Assembly (NCBI RefSeq): GCF_963662255.1
Contig: NC_085046.1
Coordinates: 130,741,332-130,805,331, forward strand
Direction: 5' to 3'
Origin: Cinclus cinclus
Lineage: Eukaryota > Chordata > Aves > Passeriformes > Cinclidae
Length of the DNA stretch: 64,000 nt
Within the stretch, counting starts at the first letter, position 1, and each line of letters begins with the position of its first letter. This document shows, one piece after another, positions 1 through 14,800 of the stretch. Both the position numbers and the translations under genes were made by a program. The notes under the pieces are model-generated. The model was not told the DNA's origin. It searched no databases and worked only from the letters and a program-made list of their open reading frames with translations.

Positions 1-3000
1 CCAGAACATAAAGAATAACTGAAGAATATATTCTACATCATAACAAAGGGCTGTATTTCAGAACTGTTCTGTGATGCTAAATTCAACTGTGCTTGTACAG
101 TTCCTTGGATCTGTCAGGTCCATATCTGAGAAAGGACAAGTCATTTTGGTTTCTGTGATATTCTTAAAATTCAAAACAGGGAAAGCAGGAAAAAAAAGCA
201 GGGAAAAAAAATATCTTACTGGTTCAGTAGTGACTTTCACATTGTGCAGATACAATATGAAGCTAGCTACATTTAGATATTTATCCTCAAATAAAGTTCT
301 GTTGAATATTTGTGCTGCAGGGATTAGAACTGTACGTGCACTGTGTGTCTAGTTTGCCCAAAATCTTCCTGTGTCTTCCTGAAGTCTTAAGAATCTCAGA
401 TTTATGTTTATCTTTGCCTGTGATGTTGTTATACTTTTCTGATGTAATCTGGGTTATATTTTTATATCATTTATCTTTACCAAGAACAAGGTTGACAGGT
501 TTAGATTGGCAGGGGAGAGAGCAAAGACTGGGAGGGGCTCACCAAGGTAGGAAAACAGTTCATATGCCATCAGGGAAATATTCTGCTTTTCTGTGCAGGC
601 AAGTGAACAGGAGACACAGATTATCTCCTGTACAGCTGGAGGCCTGTTTTATCTAGTGAACCTTTTACAGAGATTCTCATTTATTGTCATTCCATTGTAA
701 AGTTATCTTTCCAATGAAGCATGTTGCTGGCACTGCCCCATATCTCAGGCAAAACCTATGTATTGTCACAAGAGCATTTACCCAGGTGGCATGGATTTAA
801 AAGCAGGAGAAAAACAGATTTATCTAATCAAAGTAATCATGCAATGTGTAGTGTTCCAAATTCTGAGTTATCTGATTTATTTAAGATGCATCACTAACAC
901 AGACTTAAAATTCTTTCTCCTGGATTGTTCATCCAGTGGGAGATGCAAGCTGTTGAACAAAAGAAAGATAAACTACGGCATTTGCTCATTTCTCCATGTG
1001 AAGTTAAAATAAAATATCTGCTGAACTATAACCCTGACAGGTTTTTGTATTTGGAGATGTTTCCCTTGTGTACCTGCCAGGATTCCTATTGCATGCAAGT
1101 GTAGTCAGCATTATAACAGCTGATGAAAAGATGAATGTGTGCTGAGGTCTCCTTTTTTGGCCTTTCTTCTTTATATAGTGTCCTAAGATACAGAGCACAG
1201 TTTAGAAAAGTGGTGATTAAATTAACCAAGTCTCCGGGTCTACTGGAGAGTATTTTAGGGCAGCAAGTACAGTTCTGAGGTTGCAAGGGCTTAACTGGGA
1301 TTTAATAAGGAAAGACTACGTAAATAAAACCTCTGTGGTAAAATTCACACAGAGCATTTCCAAAGGTGGTGAAATCTCTTTTAGGAGGACATAAAATATT
1401 TCCAACTTCAAAAGGCAGGGGTTCAAAAAATTGTCTGTTGCTTTGCCTTACATGCATGTGGTGCTTAAATAAAGCATTTGCAAACTTGCTAGTCTGGAAT
1501 CTGATTTTTCAACACTGTCAGCCAATAAATAGTCATTTTCTAACACCTCGTGGCTGTTTAAACAGTGGCTTAAGGAAGCATGAGCTTAAGAATGACTGAC
1601 ATTAGACCTACTGTAAGTCATTATTCCAGGAAGGATTTGACATGACAGTCAACAGGAAAAGAATTATGATCAGTGTCAAAGACATTCATTTTTCCTTTTA
1701 ACAGAGAATACCTCATTTTTGGCTGACTCTGCTTCCTTTTTACTTTTCATTCCCTGTTGGGGCTACAATATTCAGCTGGGCATTTGAGAGTCTGGGAAAA
1801 ATGCTTTCTGGGAAACCACAGATTTTTGATTTATTTCTTATATTCCCAAAGCAACAACTATTTTGGAAATCCAGATGATTTGTGTGTGACAGGTTAGTGA
1901 TTTAAGTTCATGGTCTTACTAGATAATAAGCTGTAAAGTTCAACCATGCTTCTTGATAAACCTGTTGGTTTACAAGTTATTGAATCTACTGCCATGCAGT
2001 TCAGTACTGTCTTCAAATAATGAGACCTTTTAGATGGATGGATAAATAATTTGGCTGTCGTGAATTGCTCAGAAGGCAAATTTGGTGTTTCTTCTGCTTT
2101 TTCAAACTTATATTTCTTGTTAATTCTATCTTTGGATGTTATTCAAAATTACTGAAATAGTCATACTACTACTGTATAAAGATTCTATACGGTGTTTTTA
2201 TTATATCTCTACTTTGAGAAGAGTTGCAGCAATCTTGAAAAGAAGCTGTTTTTCTTGAACACACCTGATCATAAACTAAAAGTGTAACAAATGCCATTTA
2301 TTCTAAGATAGGGAAGCTCTTTCTCAGCAGTAGACACAGTGTTTCTGTTCATGCATGAGTACAAAAGTGGGTGCAGGTCGTCACATAAACAGTTGGTCTG
2401 TGTAGGAGCCTGTAGGTTTGCTTGTAGCTTGAGCCACTTACACTTCAGATGATCTGCAGGTGAGCACATTTTCTAATCTGAGTTTTGCAAATGTTTTCCA
2501 GAGTTAAGATTCTGTTTATTAATTATAATATTATCTTCATTTTCTTGCAAGGAAGGAAATAGGAACTAAAGAAGTTGGAGTCTAAAGTAGATGTTGAAAC
2601 AGAGCCTGTTCTTAGGGAATTCCAGCTTTAAATATTGTTAGTGAACCTTGTTGCCTGAGAGTAGGATTATATCAGACTTTACTATTTTGTTGCTGTTTGC
2701 GTGTGTATGATCTTAAGTATTTTGCTGTGTGATCTTAGCATTCCCTGCATCAGGATGAGATTGTATCGTTTGTCCTAGAGTTTCTGTGCAGTCTGCAGGG
2801 AGTTAAGCGTAACTTGTTGGGAATGTTAATGGAAGTTGTGCATAATTTGCTTGTGCATCACAGTGAAATTTACCCTTAGGGGTTACTGAGCCAGTGAAAA
2901 TTCTACCGGGTGCCAGAGGACTGACGACACCATCAGATTATCTTAATGACAGATTTACACTCTCCTCGTGTTCTGTACTCTTCAGATTTTGTGACTCTGA

Positions 3001-5230
3001 TTTATGAAACTTTGCAAACCCAAGTCCTTCCGGCTGTACATTGACTTTGTGGTACTTCTTATAGGAGTCAGGCTTTACTGTGGTGAGAATATGTGGTGAA
3101 AATAGCTCATATACTGAAAATTATAAAGTACCTTATGTATTAATAGGCTGCTAACCTCAGTGGTCAACGATGACTACATTTCAACATCATAGTGCTTATA
3201 TTATTAATAGATACTGAAGCCTAGAAAATTAAAATACCTTAAATGAAATGTGGAAGATAGTTCCTGTATCGGATAGAGAAAATAAATAGAGGGTGTTGCA
3301 AGAAGTGGGTGAGTCCTTGATATAACAACTCCAACCTATCTACTTTTGTTTCTCAGTACTTGAAACAATACATTGAGATATAATAAATTAAAGAAATATT
3401 GTTACTTTTGCTGTTCAAAAGGCGAGTGATCATAAACTCAGTCTCAAGGTGAATGACAATAAGTAGAAAAGTTTGATCCTTTGCAGTACATAATTTTCCT
3501 GTTTAAAGTTCTGCAGAAATCTCCGTTATAGCCCAGCGCTATTCTGTGCTTTCTTAAAAAAAGCTGTTAGTGTGTTTAGAGTAATTTTTCCATAAAGAAA
3601 AAAGCCAGTATCTGTGACAGATTACATTACTCCACACACCTGCATTTGCTCTGAACCTGCTAGCCTGATAAATTGATAAGTTGGTCATACGTTGTTTTCA
3701 AAAGGCAAAGAACATAGTTCCTAATAAAAGAATGCTACATATTTCTTCTAAAAGGTTAAAAAGCATTTCTCAGGGCTCTTAAATTACCATATTCTGATAC
3801 CAGGGGAAAATAAAACCTGGGCTTAGAGTCGTGTTTGTACTTAGAGGGCTTTCCGGACAGGAAGGCAATCTTGATGCAATTCAGTAAGCCACAATACCAG
3901 TGGGGCATTACAGGTGAAAAAATTGCAGCTGTACCCCTCACCACAATGTATTACAACTGTACAGTGGAATATTTCCTGTACAGAAATAGGGCTTGGTTAA
4001 CTTTGTTTCCCAAGAGTAGATCACATTAAAATGTTATAAAATCATGATTTCCTGCATTTGAATACTTGTGGTTTCTCAACTGGTTCCAATATTACAAAAG
4101 GTTTTTTTATAGCTTCTATTAGTTGAAGATGTATAGAAGCTTTTTTCCAAAGTCAGCTAAAAGGAGGAAGTTATGTATTTTTAAAGAAAAACTTCTCTCA
4201 GAAGACAAGAGTTTTCTCTCACATCTGCTTATTACAACTCTATTAGATATTTATTTTATAAACTGCAGGACATACGTAAATTTAAATAAATGAAATAAAT
4301 AGGACTATTAGTATATATGTTCAATGGAGTTGAAAGAGCCATGTTATATGTTATTACTCAGATAGCAAATAGTAGTTATTTTCCTTAGTCAGCCAAAGAC
4401 CTCACTATGGATAAAGGAGAAAATTGCATTAAGCAGATAATGCATATTAAATTTTAGAGTATTTGTAATTTAAATGTCCTAGTTTTAGGGCCAAATTTAT
4501 TTTTAGAAATTCAAAGAGAAGTAAAACAATTCTGTGAAGAAATTATATGACATAATTTTGTAAAACATCTCCGGTTAAGGTGCCTGATTATTCCAGAGTG
4601 TTGGAAATTGAGAGTGTACCATAGTGGAATAAATTTTACAGCCTGAAATGTACTGGTATGTAACACTTAAAACTGCTGTCAAAGTACAGAAAACTGTAAT
4701 GAAAATGCAAAGGAATCTGAGGTGGGTAAAACAGCAAATGCTTTGTACAACTAAATTATTTAATCCTTGTACTACTGCTAATCCTAAAACTATTTATATG
4801 AGGCTTTATTTTTGTCTCACTGTAAGCCATCACTTTTTTTTTTTTTTTGGTGCTTTGGTTGTTTGTTTTTTTCCTTCATGAAAAGGGGATATTGGTGGTC
4901 TGTAGCTGTGCCAGGAGAGCCTGTTTTCTACACAGATATGATACAATCTTAGCTCTGAGGAAAGTTAAAAATATTATCTAACAGGCAAGTGGTTTGTAGC
5001 ATGATTTCACGCTGTCAGTCACACAAGATACACAAGAATATGGATGTTGAAGTATTCTACATTTGTCCAAAATGTAGGTGTTCCACTGGTCAGATTGAAT
5101 GATGTATGTTGTGTGAACAGGCATATTAAAAAGTTCTCTCCTATTTAATATTATTTTTCTTTTGGGCATATTTTCTGCATATTACATTTTTCTGCAGAGT
5201 TCTTTTGCTAGTTTTATATAAATAGTACTA

Positions 5231-5292
5231 CAAAATCAAATTTAAAAGTAATGTTGCTGGTTCAAAATCAGATTTAAAAGTAATGTTACTGG
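5231..5292. repeat. 32-bp tandem duplication (two copies)
   Basis: Two head-to-tail copies begin with CAAAATCA at 5231 and 5263. They differ at few positions (for example AAATTT versus GATTT, and GTTGCTGG versus GTTACTGG). It is intronic, with no coding role. The high similarity suggests a fairly recent local duplication. Confidence 0.8.
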
Positions 5293-8115
5293 AAGTTATT
5301 GCCAAGACTTTTTTCCTTATAAAAATCTGGGTAAAACTTTTTATTTCCTGCTACTGCAACTTCTGTTCAGCTAATGAGAGAATTGTATTTTTAAGACAGT
5401 TGGCCCTAAACCAGTAAAACATATTAGAAGAATAGCTTTATTACAGAGCAATCAGTTTATTCATGCTCAGGAAGCTGAAGTCAAAATCACAGTATGGGTT
5501 GGTGTCTGACTCAGTTCTAGTTTATGTTGTGTTCTGCCTCATTCACTGAGGTGGCCCTGCTTGGAAAAGATAAAACACACACAGCTTCCTGTCTTCTCTG
5601 CGCATTTTTTAATACAGTAGTTGTTTCTGGACCAAGAACAGCTTAATTTCCAAGAGGAAGCGCCCACGATCTGAGGGACTGAGATTCAAGAAATGAATAT
5701 ATCTTCTGTAAAAGCTTCTTTTTTAGCAAATACATAAATCAAAAGGAAGCATCGCTGAAGGAAATATTAGGCACATCCTGTAATCCAGCTGTTAATATCT
5801 ATCTTTCCTTCTCAGCTGGACAAGATGTATTTTGCAGCCTAAGAAATCTGCATGTATATAGTTTTAAAATTAATTTTATTATACTAAGTTTTAAAATCAT
5901 ATGCTTCAGTATTTAAGTAATAAAGCATAATACTTTTATACAACCTTCATTTAACAACCTCAAAGAAGCAGGCTGATGTCTATAGCTTTTTCCTACAAAC
6001 AAAAAAGATGTTTGTGAAAAGATGGGATTAGTTAAGAAATTGAGATATTTTAATTATTTCTCTCCTAGTTGAATATTATGTCCATGTCTGAAACCTGTTA
6101 GTATTCTGACAGAATGTATATTGAATAGTAGGTATGATCATTTATGGTAGCATGGCAGGTTGTGGAAGTTCACTGATGTTTGCTCTCTGCTCAGCTGTAG
6201 AAATGTACCTGCAGACAGATAAGTGGTGTGCACCCAGCACTTCCAAGTCCAAATTAGCCAAGTAGTCTAAAGCTGGGAGGATAACATCAGCTTACAGGAA
6301 AATATAGAAGCATGTTGTGATCTTGAGATTCTTTAAAAAGCACTCATGGGTCAGCACTCATCACTCTATCAAGTCTTTATATTACACATAACCACAAGTG
6401 GGAATAAGGAATATCTGGAAAACACAAGGATGGAGTTAATAACAAAGCATTAACAGACTGTGTAGTATTTCTTGAGCCCCTAGTTTCCAAGCAGGAATTA
6501 AATTATTCTGGTACTGATAATGTGTGACACAGTATATGATGAATAAGAAAAAACACAATCATGTTGTAGTGCTTTACTGAGAGAACTTCATATTGGTTAC
6601 TAACATTATACTGTCTTGCTGATTGGTTAACAAGTGTGAAGGAAATTATTTGAAGGATGCAGGGTTTTAAAGGATTTTAAGGTTTCTCATTGTTTGGCTT
6701 GCTTTTTTTTTTTTTTTTTTTCCCTTGAGAGGGAGAGAGGAGTATGTTGGAGGATTCAGCTCTGCTCAAATCAGAGATGTTTTTCATATATGTTAGTGTA
6801 AAACTAACATGAAAATTTTTGTCCTAAATTACAGTGAAAAGAGATTCAAAGAAAACAGAATCAACTCTCTTCTAATTATAAAGATTTCTGCTCCAAGGCA
6901 ACTTTCTCAACAGCTATTTGTTTGTGTCATGTACTTCGCCAATACACCATTTTCCTTTTTCTTCCAGACACTGCCATGCCATTTTCAGACTTCCAGTGTC
7001 TATAGTTCACAGCAGTAAAGAGAAAAATGAGCAGCCTTCAATTTCTCTGCTTAGAGTTTAGGCTGTTCCATAAAGCTTTTCATTTCTGCTTCTGATCTCT
7101 GTTGTTAAACAGAGATGCTGCTGAAAAATAAAGCATTTGACTGTGGTTTAGTTCCCTAGTGCCATAATCATCCTTCTAAAGAAGTGTGTTTGCTACAGGG
7201 TGTGATTTTCTAGCAAAACAATGCTTGGAGATTCTTGGTTAAATCTGAGCTCATGGTTAAATAATACTTTTATGCACACTTAAGTGACAGGTGAATACAG
7301 TCATTGCAGTTAAAACTGTCTGTGAGAGCTGTGGAAGAAGACAAAAGCTGCAGGGAAGTGTCTGCTGGAAAGCCAAGCTTATTGTTCAGCAAAAAAATTA
7401 AATATGCTTTAAATATGCTTTATTTGTGTTTACTTTTATAGAGGCAGCCCTAGTGTTTTCTAAGAGGTTACAATTATATGAATTATAGCTTAGGTTTTGT
7501 TCAAATATTTTAAGGTAAAAGCACCATACTTAATTCGATGTGGGGAATTTTTTTGTTGCCGCTAGTTCGCTTATTCCCACTGCTAATGACTCAGTTCTGG
7601 CATTGTAACCCCTTTCCAGGCTTTCACAACTATTATTTTTGGCAGCTGATATTGCCCAGAGCTACCATCTTTCCTTAAACTTATCCAGATCAGGCATTAG
7701 TAATAAACCCCCTAGAAAAAATAAAGCTAGATATGTAGAAATCAAAGATTCTAAGACAACTAGGTATTTTGCAAGCTTCAAACTAGAAAGCTTACAGTTT
7801 GTAAGTTCCAAAGAATGAGCTGTATTTTGTATAGGGAATCATATAGTGTGTGTCCTTGACTTCTTATCTCTCATGTGCAGATGACACTTTGAAACATACT
7901 GTCTCTTGCTCTGGTAGATTTCTTGACATACTATAACATAGTTAGAAAAAATTGTAAACAAAATAAAGAGGAATAATCTTTTCTACTTGCTGACCAGTCT
8001 GCATTAACTGTTCAGTGATGTTTTTCCTGGCTACTCATACTGCTGAGTTCAGGGATCATCCCTGTGCCTTTCCAAATTTTTCATAATTCACTTTAGAAGT
8101 TGTCATGCAGTATAC

Positions 8116-8345
8116 AGAATCACAGAAAGGGTAAGGCTGGAAGGGTCCACAGTGAATTATCTGGTCCAACCTCCCTATGCAAGAAGGGTCATCCCAGAGC
8201 ACATGGCACAGGATTGCATCCAGGTGGTTCTTGAATATCTCCTGGGGGGGCTCTTAAAATCTCTCTGAGTCACCCACAGAATAAAGAAGCTCTTCCTCAT
8301 ACTCAGATGAAAATTCCACTGTGTTAGTTTATACCACAGACCACA
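8116..8345 (-). mobile_element. CR1 LINE 3' fragment, antisense
   Basis: On the + strand it begins with an AGAATCACAGAA-like stretch, then GGCTGGAAGGGTCC and a 'CTGGTCCAACCTCCCT'-like block, which is the reverse complement of the conserved CR1 3' end. It continues through recognisable CR1 3' sequence ('CAGGTGGTTCTTGAATATCTCC', 'AAGAAGCTCTTCCTCAT'-like) to about 8345. It is 5'-truncated, as is usual for CR1. The inner boundary is approximate. Confidence 0.85.
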
Positions 8346-11300
8346 GCCTGAAGACGAATTATGAAGTTATTACCTCTTTATGGCATAATTGTTTTCATCA
8401 TTTTACTTTGCCATCTTTTCCTCAGGAGGAGTTTCAATAGATCTACCACCTCCTGAGTGGCTAAAAATACTGAAGTACCTTTTTTTTATAAACAGGATGT
8501 TTAATGTTTAAAACCAGTTTAGGTTTTTTCAAGTTTTTCTCTGCCTTTATTTTTAATCTTTCTTGTCAATCTCTCTGTATTATTTTCCTTGATCCTTATT
8601 GATAGTTTTTTGTTTTCTGTATTGTAATGCCACTTAAAAAATTATTTCACTGTACTCTTGAACTTGTTCTTCCAGAGGGAATAGAATTCATCATTTTTCT
8701 TAGCCACTTTTAAAATGCCCATTACTTTCTATTCTAATCCAATTTTGTGAGATTCTCATTAAGGAAAGAGTTTTGTCTTGAGATATAATCTAAGAGAAAT
8801 ATATGTACTATATATGATAGCTTTGTGAAACTTTTGGTGCACACATATTGCTCAATAATATTGATAAGAAAAGGTAGTTCAGATTTCAATAGACATTAGG
8901 AAGCACAAGACCAAACCAAGTATTCAAATCTATTTAATCAGGTTCCTAAAAGAATGTCAAGGTATTTTAGGGACTGGGATTTAAAAGTATGCAGAAATAA
9001 ATACTGCTGTATGTGAAGTATCTATGCAACCATGAAAGGCTGCAGCCTTTTGTTGGAAATGAAACAGATCCTTTCATAATTATGTAATTCCAGGACTTCA
9101 TGCTGAAGGAAATATGCCAAGTATTACAATATTTAACTAAACTCAAATGTTTTATCACCAGTGGATATTGTGAAGGTTTAAAAAAGGAAGTATGTGAGTG
9201 TGAATAGCTCCACAGTGTAGTATAAAAGACAGCAGATGATGGAAGATTCTCTTTATGTGTTCCTAATTAACATAGGGGAGTTCTTTGGGTGTATCCAATG
9301 CATGCATAATTGGAGGGTAGGAACATTGCTGTGGTAATGTAGCAGTCTTGAGTATTTGTCCACAGGCATTAAACACTCAATTTGACACTGAGAAGTTCTG
9401 AAAAAAAATCTGAAAGTCTAGTGGCACTGAGAGCAAAAAGAGTTGCTTTAGCCTGACTTTGAAATATGGCCACAAAGTTAATGCGGTATTTCTTATTGCT
9501 GCTGTTGTGCACAGCACTATTGCACAGTTAGCAACAGAGAACCAAGAAAGATATTTTCTGGGTCATCAAGCCCAGCCTTCTCCACTGGGGCAATGCTTGT
9601 CATTTTCTCCATCTAATTATCAAATCAAGCTTTTAAAAGCAGTTCTCGTGAGCACCAAGGCTATCGTTGCACATCCCCATCTTTTTCTGTACATTTTCTT
9701 GCCTTGCACTTTATTCACAGGGCAACTCAATTTTGAGACAAAATTTCTGTAAACCTTTCTTCTATTAAATGTTTCTCTTGTGTGGTGTCTGGATGGAATA
9801 ATTATGTTCCTGTTGTTTAATTACATTCTGTCTTCAACTCTTTACAGCAAGAGTTAATACAGTTTTAAGATGAGGAATTGGAAATATGACACACTCCAGA
9901 CGAGTCCCCACTGATGTCTTATAGAAATCAAGTAATATTTGTCCCTTACTTTTGAAAATATCTCACCTGATGTCTCTCGAGATGGTATTTGATTTTTCCA
10001 GGCTTCATCATACTGCCTTACACTTTTCCAGCTGACATCTACAGATCTTCACCCTTTCCAATTGAATATGCAGCTCATAAACAAATGTGTTGTTATCTTA
10101 ACACGTATGACATGTGTGTTTTGATGCTAAATCTATCCCTTTTTCTCACTCTCTAGTCTTCAAAATTAAATCTCTCCTGATTGATACTGCTGTGGTACTC
10201 TGTGTTACATACATTACTGGCATCAGAGGTTTATGGACAGTTATCAGATAGTTTTTTTTTAACTACATCTTGAACTAAAAAATTTTAGTGACTGTGATTG
10301 CTTTTCTTTGGTCTTCACATATCATTGTGCCTTGACAGATGTAGTTAAAATCCACCTTTCAGGCTCTGTGGTTCCACATGTTAATTCCTCCAGAATTCTT
10401 TGGTGATTATTTATGTTCCTTTGCCCTTCCCAGCTTGAACCATTGAGCTCCCTGAATTTTCCTTCTTAACCTTCATTCCTGTTAATTAATCAGCTTACTG
10501 TCATCTCCATCTGCACTATAATCTTTACTGAATAACAAGGAAGAATGCTTACAAATATTTTTCTGAATTTTCTTGCATCTCTGCCACATTCTTTCCTTTT
10601 TCCTCATTATTTATATATGCATGCCTATACATGGGGATGAAACAGGTAATAACACGTACATATGCAATTTTTTCATACTATTTGCTTTATGCCAGCTTGA
10701 CTTTTATTAATTCTTGAGCATGTACAACTGCCATACCTGAGAATTTCTGTAACTTATTTCTAAAATCTTCATAGCTGACTGAGTTTGCATTTGTTTTAAA
10801 TTCATATTCTCATTAACTTTCTTGCTATTTCCACAAAAAAAAAACCACCAAACAAGACACCTAGGATACAACCCTTTAAGATCTATATTTTTATTAAAAT
10901 TGGTTTTCTATCGCCTGTAGAAATGTCTATAATAACTTTCTCTCCAGTTCAGTGATACATCCTAAAATAATCCTAATGGATTATTTACAGACTTAAATTT
11001 ACGGATGTAATTAAACAGAAGCCATTATGTAATTTATTTGGTTTCCTTTGACTTTATTAGTCTAAATAGTCCTTGAAAGAAAAGATTATATGCTTACAAG
11101 TGCTTCATTATTTCACCCAGGATTTTTAGCAATGTGTTGCCCACCACAAAGTGTTGTGTTGTCTATTATAATTTTTCTCTGCATCACTGATTATTTTAAT
11201 AAACTTATATTTTATTATGTAATAAAACTAAAACAATGAGTTCCAAAAAAATTAATGATTACTAGAATGTCTTTGATACCATGATGTGTAGACATCTGAT

Positions 11301-11615
11301 GGACTTTTTGTCTGCAGAATGCAAATAATGTTTAGATTAATTGTCTTTGTTATTCATGATTTCCTGTGGAACAAGCAGCTATTTTTGTACAGTGGAAGAG
11401 AAAGTTGGAAGCATTTGTCTGCAATGATGTTCTGAAAACATTTTCATTTAAGTCAAGACAGCATAAGATCTGAGTTATGGTTACAGTTAAGATTTTCTAT
11501 ATGGCCCTTTACTTTTATTTTGTTTAAGTAGCTTTACACTTTTAGCATATAGATTAAAATGCATTATATTTGCAATCAAGCATAAAGTAATTATGCCTTC
11601 TCCCTTTTATCACAG

Positions 11616-11812
11616 GTTCCTTGCAGCTTGGAGTACTGGGATGAGCTTCAGAAATCATTTGTTGCATTCCGGGAGTTCAGTCTATCAGAAAGCAAAGTCT
11701 GTGAGCTGCAGCTGCCCAGCATCAGCCTTGTGAGTGACCAGAAGGAGCTTATAGCCTCTGACCTGTGGAGGATTGTCCTCAACAGCAGCCAGAATGTGGC
11801 TGATGACCAAAG
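11616..11812 (+). CDS. VPS13B: VPS13B coding exon 1 of 19 in window
   Basis: 197 nt, encoding window residues 1-66; the last codon is split after two bases. The acceptor is a pyrimidine tract plus CACAG at 11615 and the donor is GTAATT at 11813. The frame opens VPCSLEYWDELQKSF and ends NSSQNVADDQ, closely matching the vertebrate VPS13B segment that precedes the VAB region. The split AG plus C from the next exon gives Ser. It begins in phase 0. I assign no catalytic motif; the protein is a lipid-transfer scaffold. Confidence 0.92.
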
Positions 11813-14800
11813 GTAATTTTAAAGGAAGAGGGAAACAGACATCTAATGCTACACTCCTGAGAAATCTGTTTCAAGAGACTTAGAAATTAAGATACTTTTT
11901 TTATATGCTCTAAGAGTAGTTAGTCCTGTGTGAGCTTCAGACTGTTAAGTCACCTTTACACAAGGACATGGAGTGTGCACTAAAAGAGCTTTCCTTTAGG
12001 TTCATAGGCAGCCTGGCAGCATCACAACCATCCATTTTTTGAATACAAGGCTTACTGAAAAGTGCAGACAAACAGGTCCTGAGACCTCTTAGCTGCATGA
12101 GGCAGTGAAATCAGCTAATTAACAAAAGAAAGCTTTGGTTTAACCCATTCTATAATGCAGTCATAAACAGTTTTTTACCTTGCAATACTTGCACATCACC
12201 TTGGTTCTCTCCTCAGTGCAAGTCAATGACTATTTTAAAGATATTGAACAAAACGTTGTTATTTCAATAGCATTGCATTATTATTCACACAGATTGCTTA
12301 CTATGCTGACAGGTAAAAAAATTAATCAGTGTTTTTAAACTGGCAATCCAGTTTTCATTATGTTTACAGCTAGGAGCACTGTACAATGACAGATATTCAC
12401 TCTGTTTGCATACATTCCATTTTTGGTTAATATGTAAAGTAGAAGAAATGAGTACAAGTTCTGTCCAGAAACAGCAGTGGAATTGCTTTCAAAGACCTGC
12501 CTAACATTCTATATTTAGAGTAGAAAAGCCAAAATTACTCTCTCGGATCTTTGCTGTGTGCTGATTCTTGCTATTTGTTTATGAATCTAAGCTTCAATGA
12601 GTATGTAGCATTCATGTGCATGTTGAATGAAGCTACAGAATTCAGAGAAATCAAGGAATATGAGCATGGCTAACAAAATCAATGAAGAAAATTAAACATC
12701 TGGTTTCCATTAATAGTATCAGGTTGGGAATGATTTCTTGATGTTAATTGTGAAAGAATGCATTTTCATCATTGAGAAGTTAAGTGTTTTAGACAAGGTT
12801 AATTCCTCTGAATGTGGGACCCTGGCAGAATTGCCTTCCTGGTCAGTTTAACACCACAGAAATGTGAACTCAGTGGGAACTGGAAATGATGTAGTGAAAT
12901 TTAGTAGACTTTTTTTCATCAAAGCATTTAGCACTGTAGTCATGTTTATTGTATTCTGCCCGAATAGGGCTTATCACTACATGCAATGTTTCATTCCGTG
13001 AGCTCTGATAAGCTAATGAGCTGTAATTGTTCAGAAACAACAGGAATTAAACTGAAGCATTTGCAGTTCACTGCACAAGGATAGCAGGAGAGGAATGGAG
13101 GCAGCAAAAAACATTTACCTCACTACTGAAGAATTTGAAGGTAAATAAACAGAAGAGAAAGAGGGAAGTCAAAGGAAAGCTCCTTGAACTGGCACCTACG
13201 TGTCCAGAGGCTGCAGAGCCACTAGTCCTGATACTTCTGTTGGCCTGGGGAATTCATAATAGCTTTAAGAAGTGTAGTTTATACCTATATGCACTAACAG
13301 TAGACTGGAAATTTAAAGATTTGTATAGGTCAGGGTGAACTCCAGAAGCCAGAAACCTGTGGGATGTACAAGGAAACCCTCTGATTTCAATCAGAGAAGA
13401 GAAGAAGTTACATTCCCTTCCTGTTTTTAATTTGAAGGCATGGGTTTGCTCTTTTGAGGCCACACCTGGAGTACTGTGTCCAGTTCTTGGGGCCCCAAAG
13501 TTAAGAAGGATGTGGACCTGCTGGAGTGGTTCCAGAGAAGAGCCCCAAGGATGATGGGCTGGAACATCTCTCCTGTGAAAACAGACTGAAAGACTTGGAA
13601 TTTTTTAGTCTGAGGAAAAAGCAAACTCCAAGGGGACCTTAGAGCAGCATTTCAGAATATAAAGAAAGCTGGAGAGAGATTTTTTGAAAGGACATGTAGC
13701 GATGGGGGGGATGGATTTAAGCTGAAAGAGCACAGGTTTAGATCAGTTATTAGGAAGAAATTCTTCACTGTGAGGGAGGTGAGGCACTGGAATAGGTTGT
13801 CCAGAGAAGCGGTGGATGCCTCATCCCTGGAAGTGTTCAGGGCCAGGCTGGGTGGGACTTTGACCATCCTGGTCTAGTGTAAGTTGTCACTGCCCTTGGC
13901 AGGGACGTTGGAACTATGATCTTGAAGGCTCCTTCCAACCCAACTCAACCCAACCCAATCTGTGGTTCTATGGTAAAAATTCAAACTGACCTCTTTAACT
14001 CCAAACAAAGCTGCACTACAAGCTTTCTTAAGGATGGCTGCAGGAAGGACTAGTGTAGAAGTAGTCCTGACCAGTCTGGAGTCATCCTTCTCAGAAAAAC
14101 TTACTGGGTCAAAACAAGAGCAGCTCTTCCTCAGATATGAGGCTTTGACCTGTGGTGTTTGAGGCACAGTGGCTTTTTCTTGGAGACAAGACATGCCACC
14201 TGCATGTCACTGACCTGGAGGTTTTGAGACTGTGCCTAAGACCGGAATGTGTGTGGTTACAGCCACAGAACAGATTGAAGGTAATGGTTAAGCCCTAAGG
14301 GATCATGTTCTGTTAAAGGGAAGCCTTGTCTGGGAGGAGGTGACAGAAACTGTGAACCTGCAGAGAAGACAAACCTTTCTAGATGTCTAGTGGCTTATAG
14401 GAAGTCCATGTTGGCATTACCTTGGCTGAAACTGTGGCTTCTGCTGCTGGTATGGATAATTTCTTCTCAGCAAGCACTCTGAAATATGTTCTAGATTCTA
14501 CTTAACCAAAAAATGCCAATTTCCTGGTTTTGAGAAAGAGACAGTGCCCATGTTGTGGTAAATGTCAAAGTCTTGTTCCTAAAGCAAGCATGTAACATGG
14601 GATTTTGCAGATTTGTGGGAAGAACCTCAAGGCTTAATGCCAGTGCTGAGTGTTAAACCTGGGAATTCTAATGCTGGGTGATCTGTGAGAGTGAGAAACA
14701 AAGGCTGTACAAAGTTGAACCTCAGTTTTAATTTACACTCATGATGATTTGACATTAATTAAATGCTGCAGCTGTATGTTTGATTGGCAATTATAATACA

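Larger units (their letters stand above)
1..11615. other. Intron of VPS13B (3' part), no exon seen
   Basis: About 11.6 kb of AT-rich sequence ending in a pyrimidine tract and CACAG at 11611-11615. Open frames here are short, lack flanking splice signals in a fitting phase, and resemble no VPS13B segment I know. Contents: a 32-bp tandem duplication at 5231, a 19-T run at 6703-6721 and an antisense CR1 fragment at 8116. A very short or poorly conserved exon could be missed. Confidence 0.75.

Noticed and set aside
9459..9752. 97-codon frame with a hydrophobic start resembling a signal peptide
   Set aside because: It starts on TTG, has no homology and no supporting gene structure.
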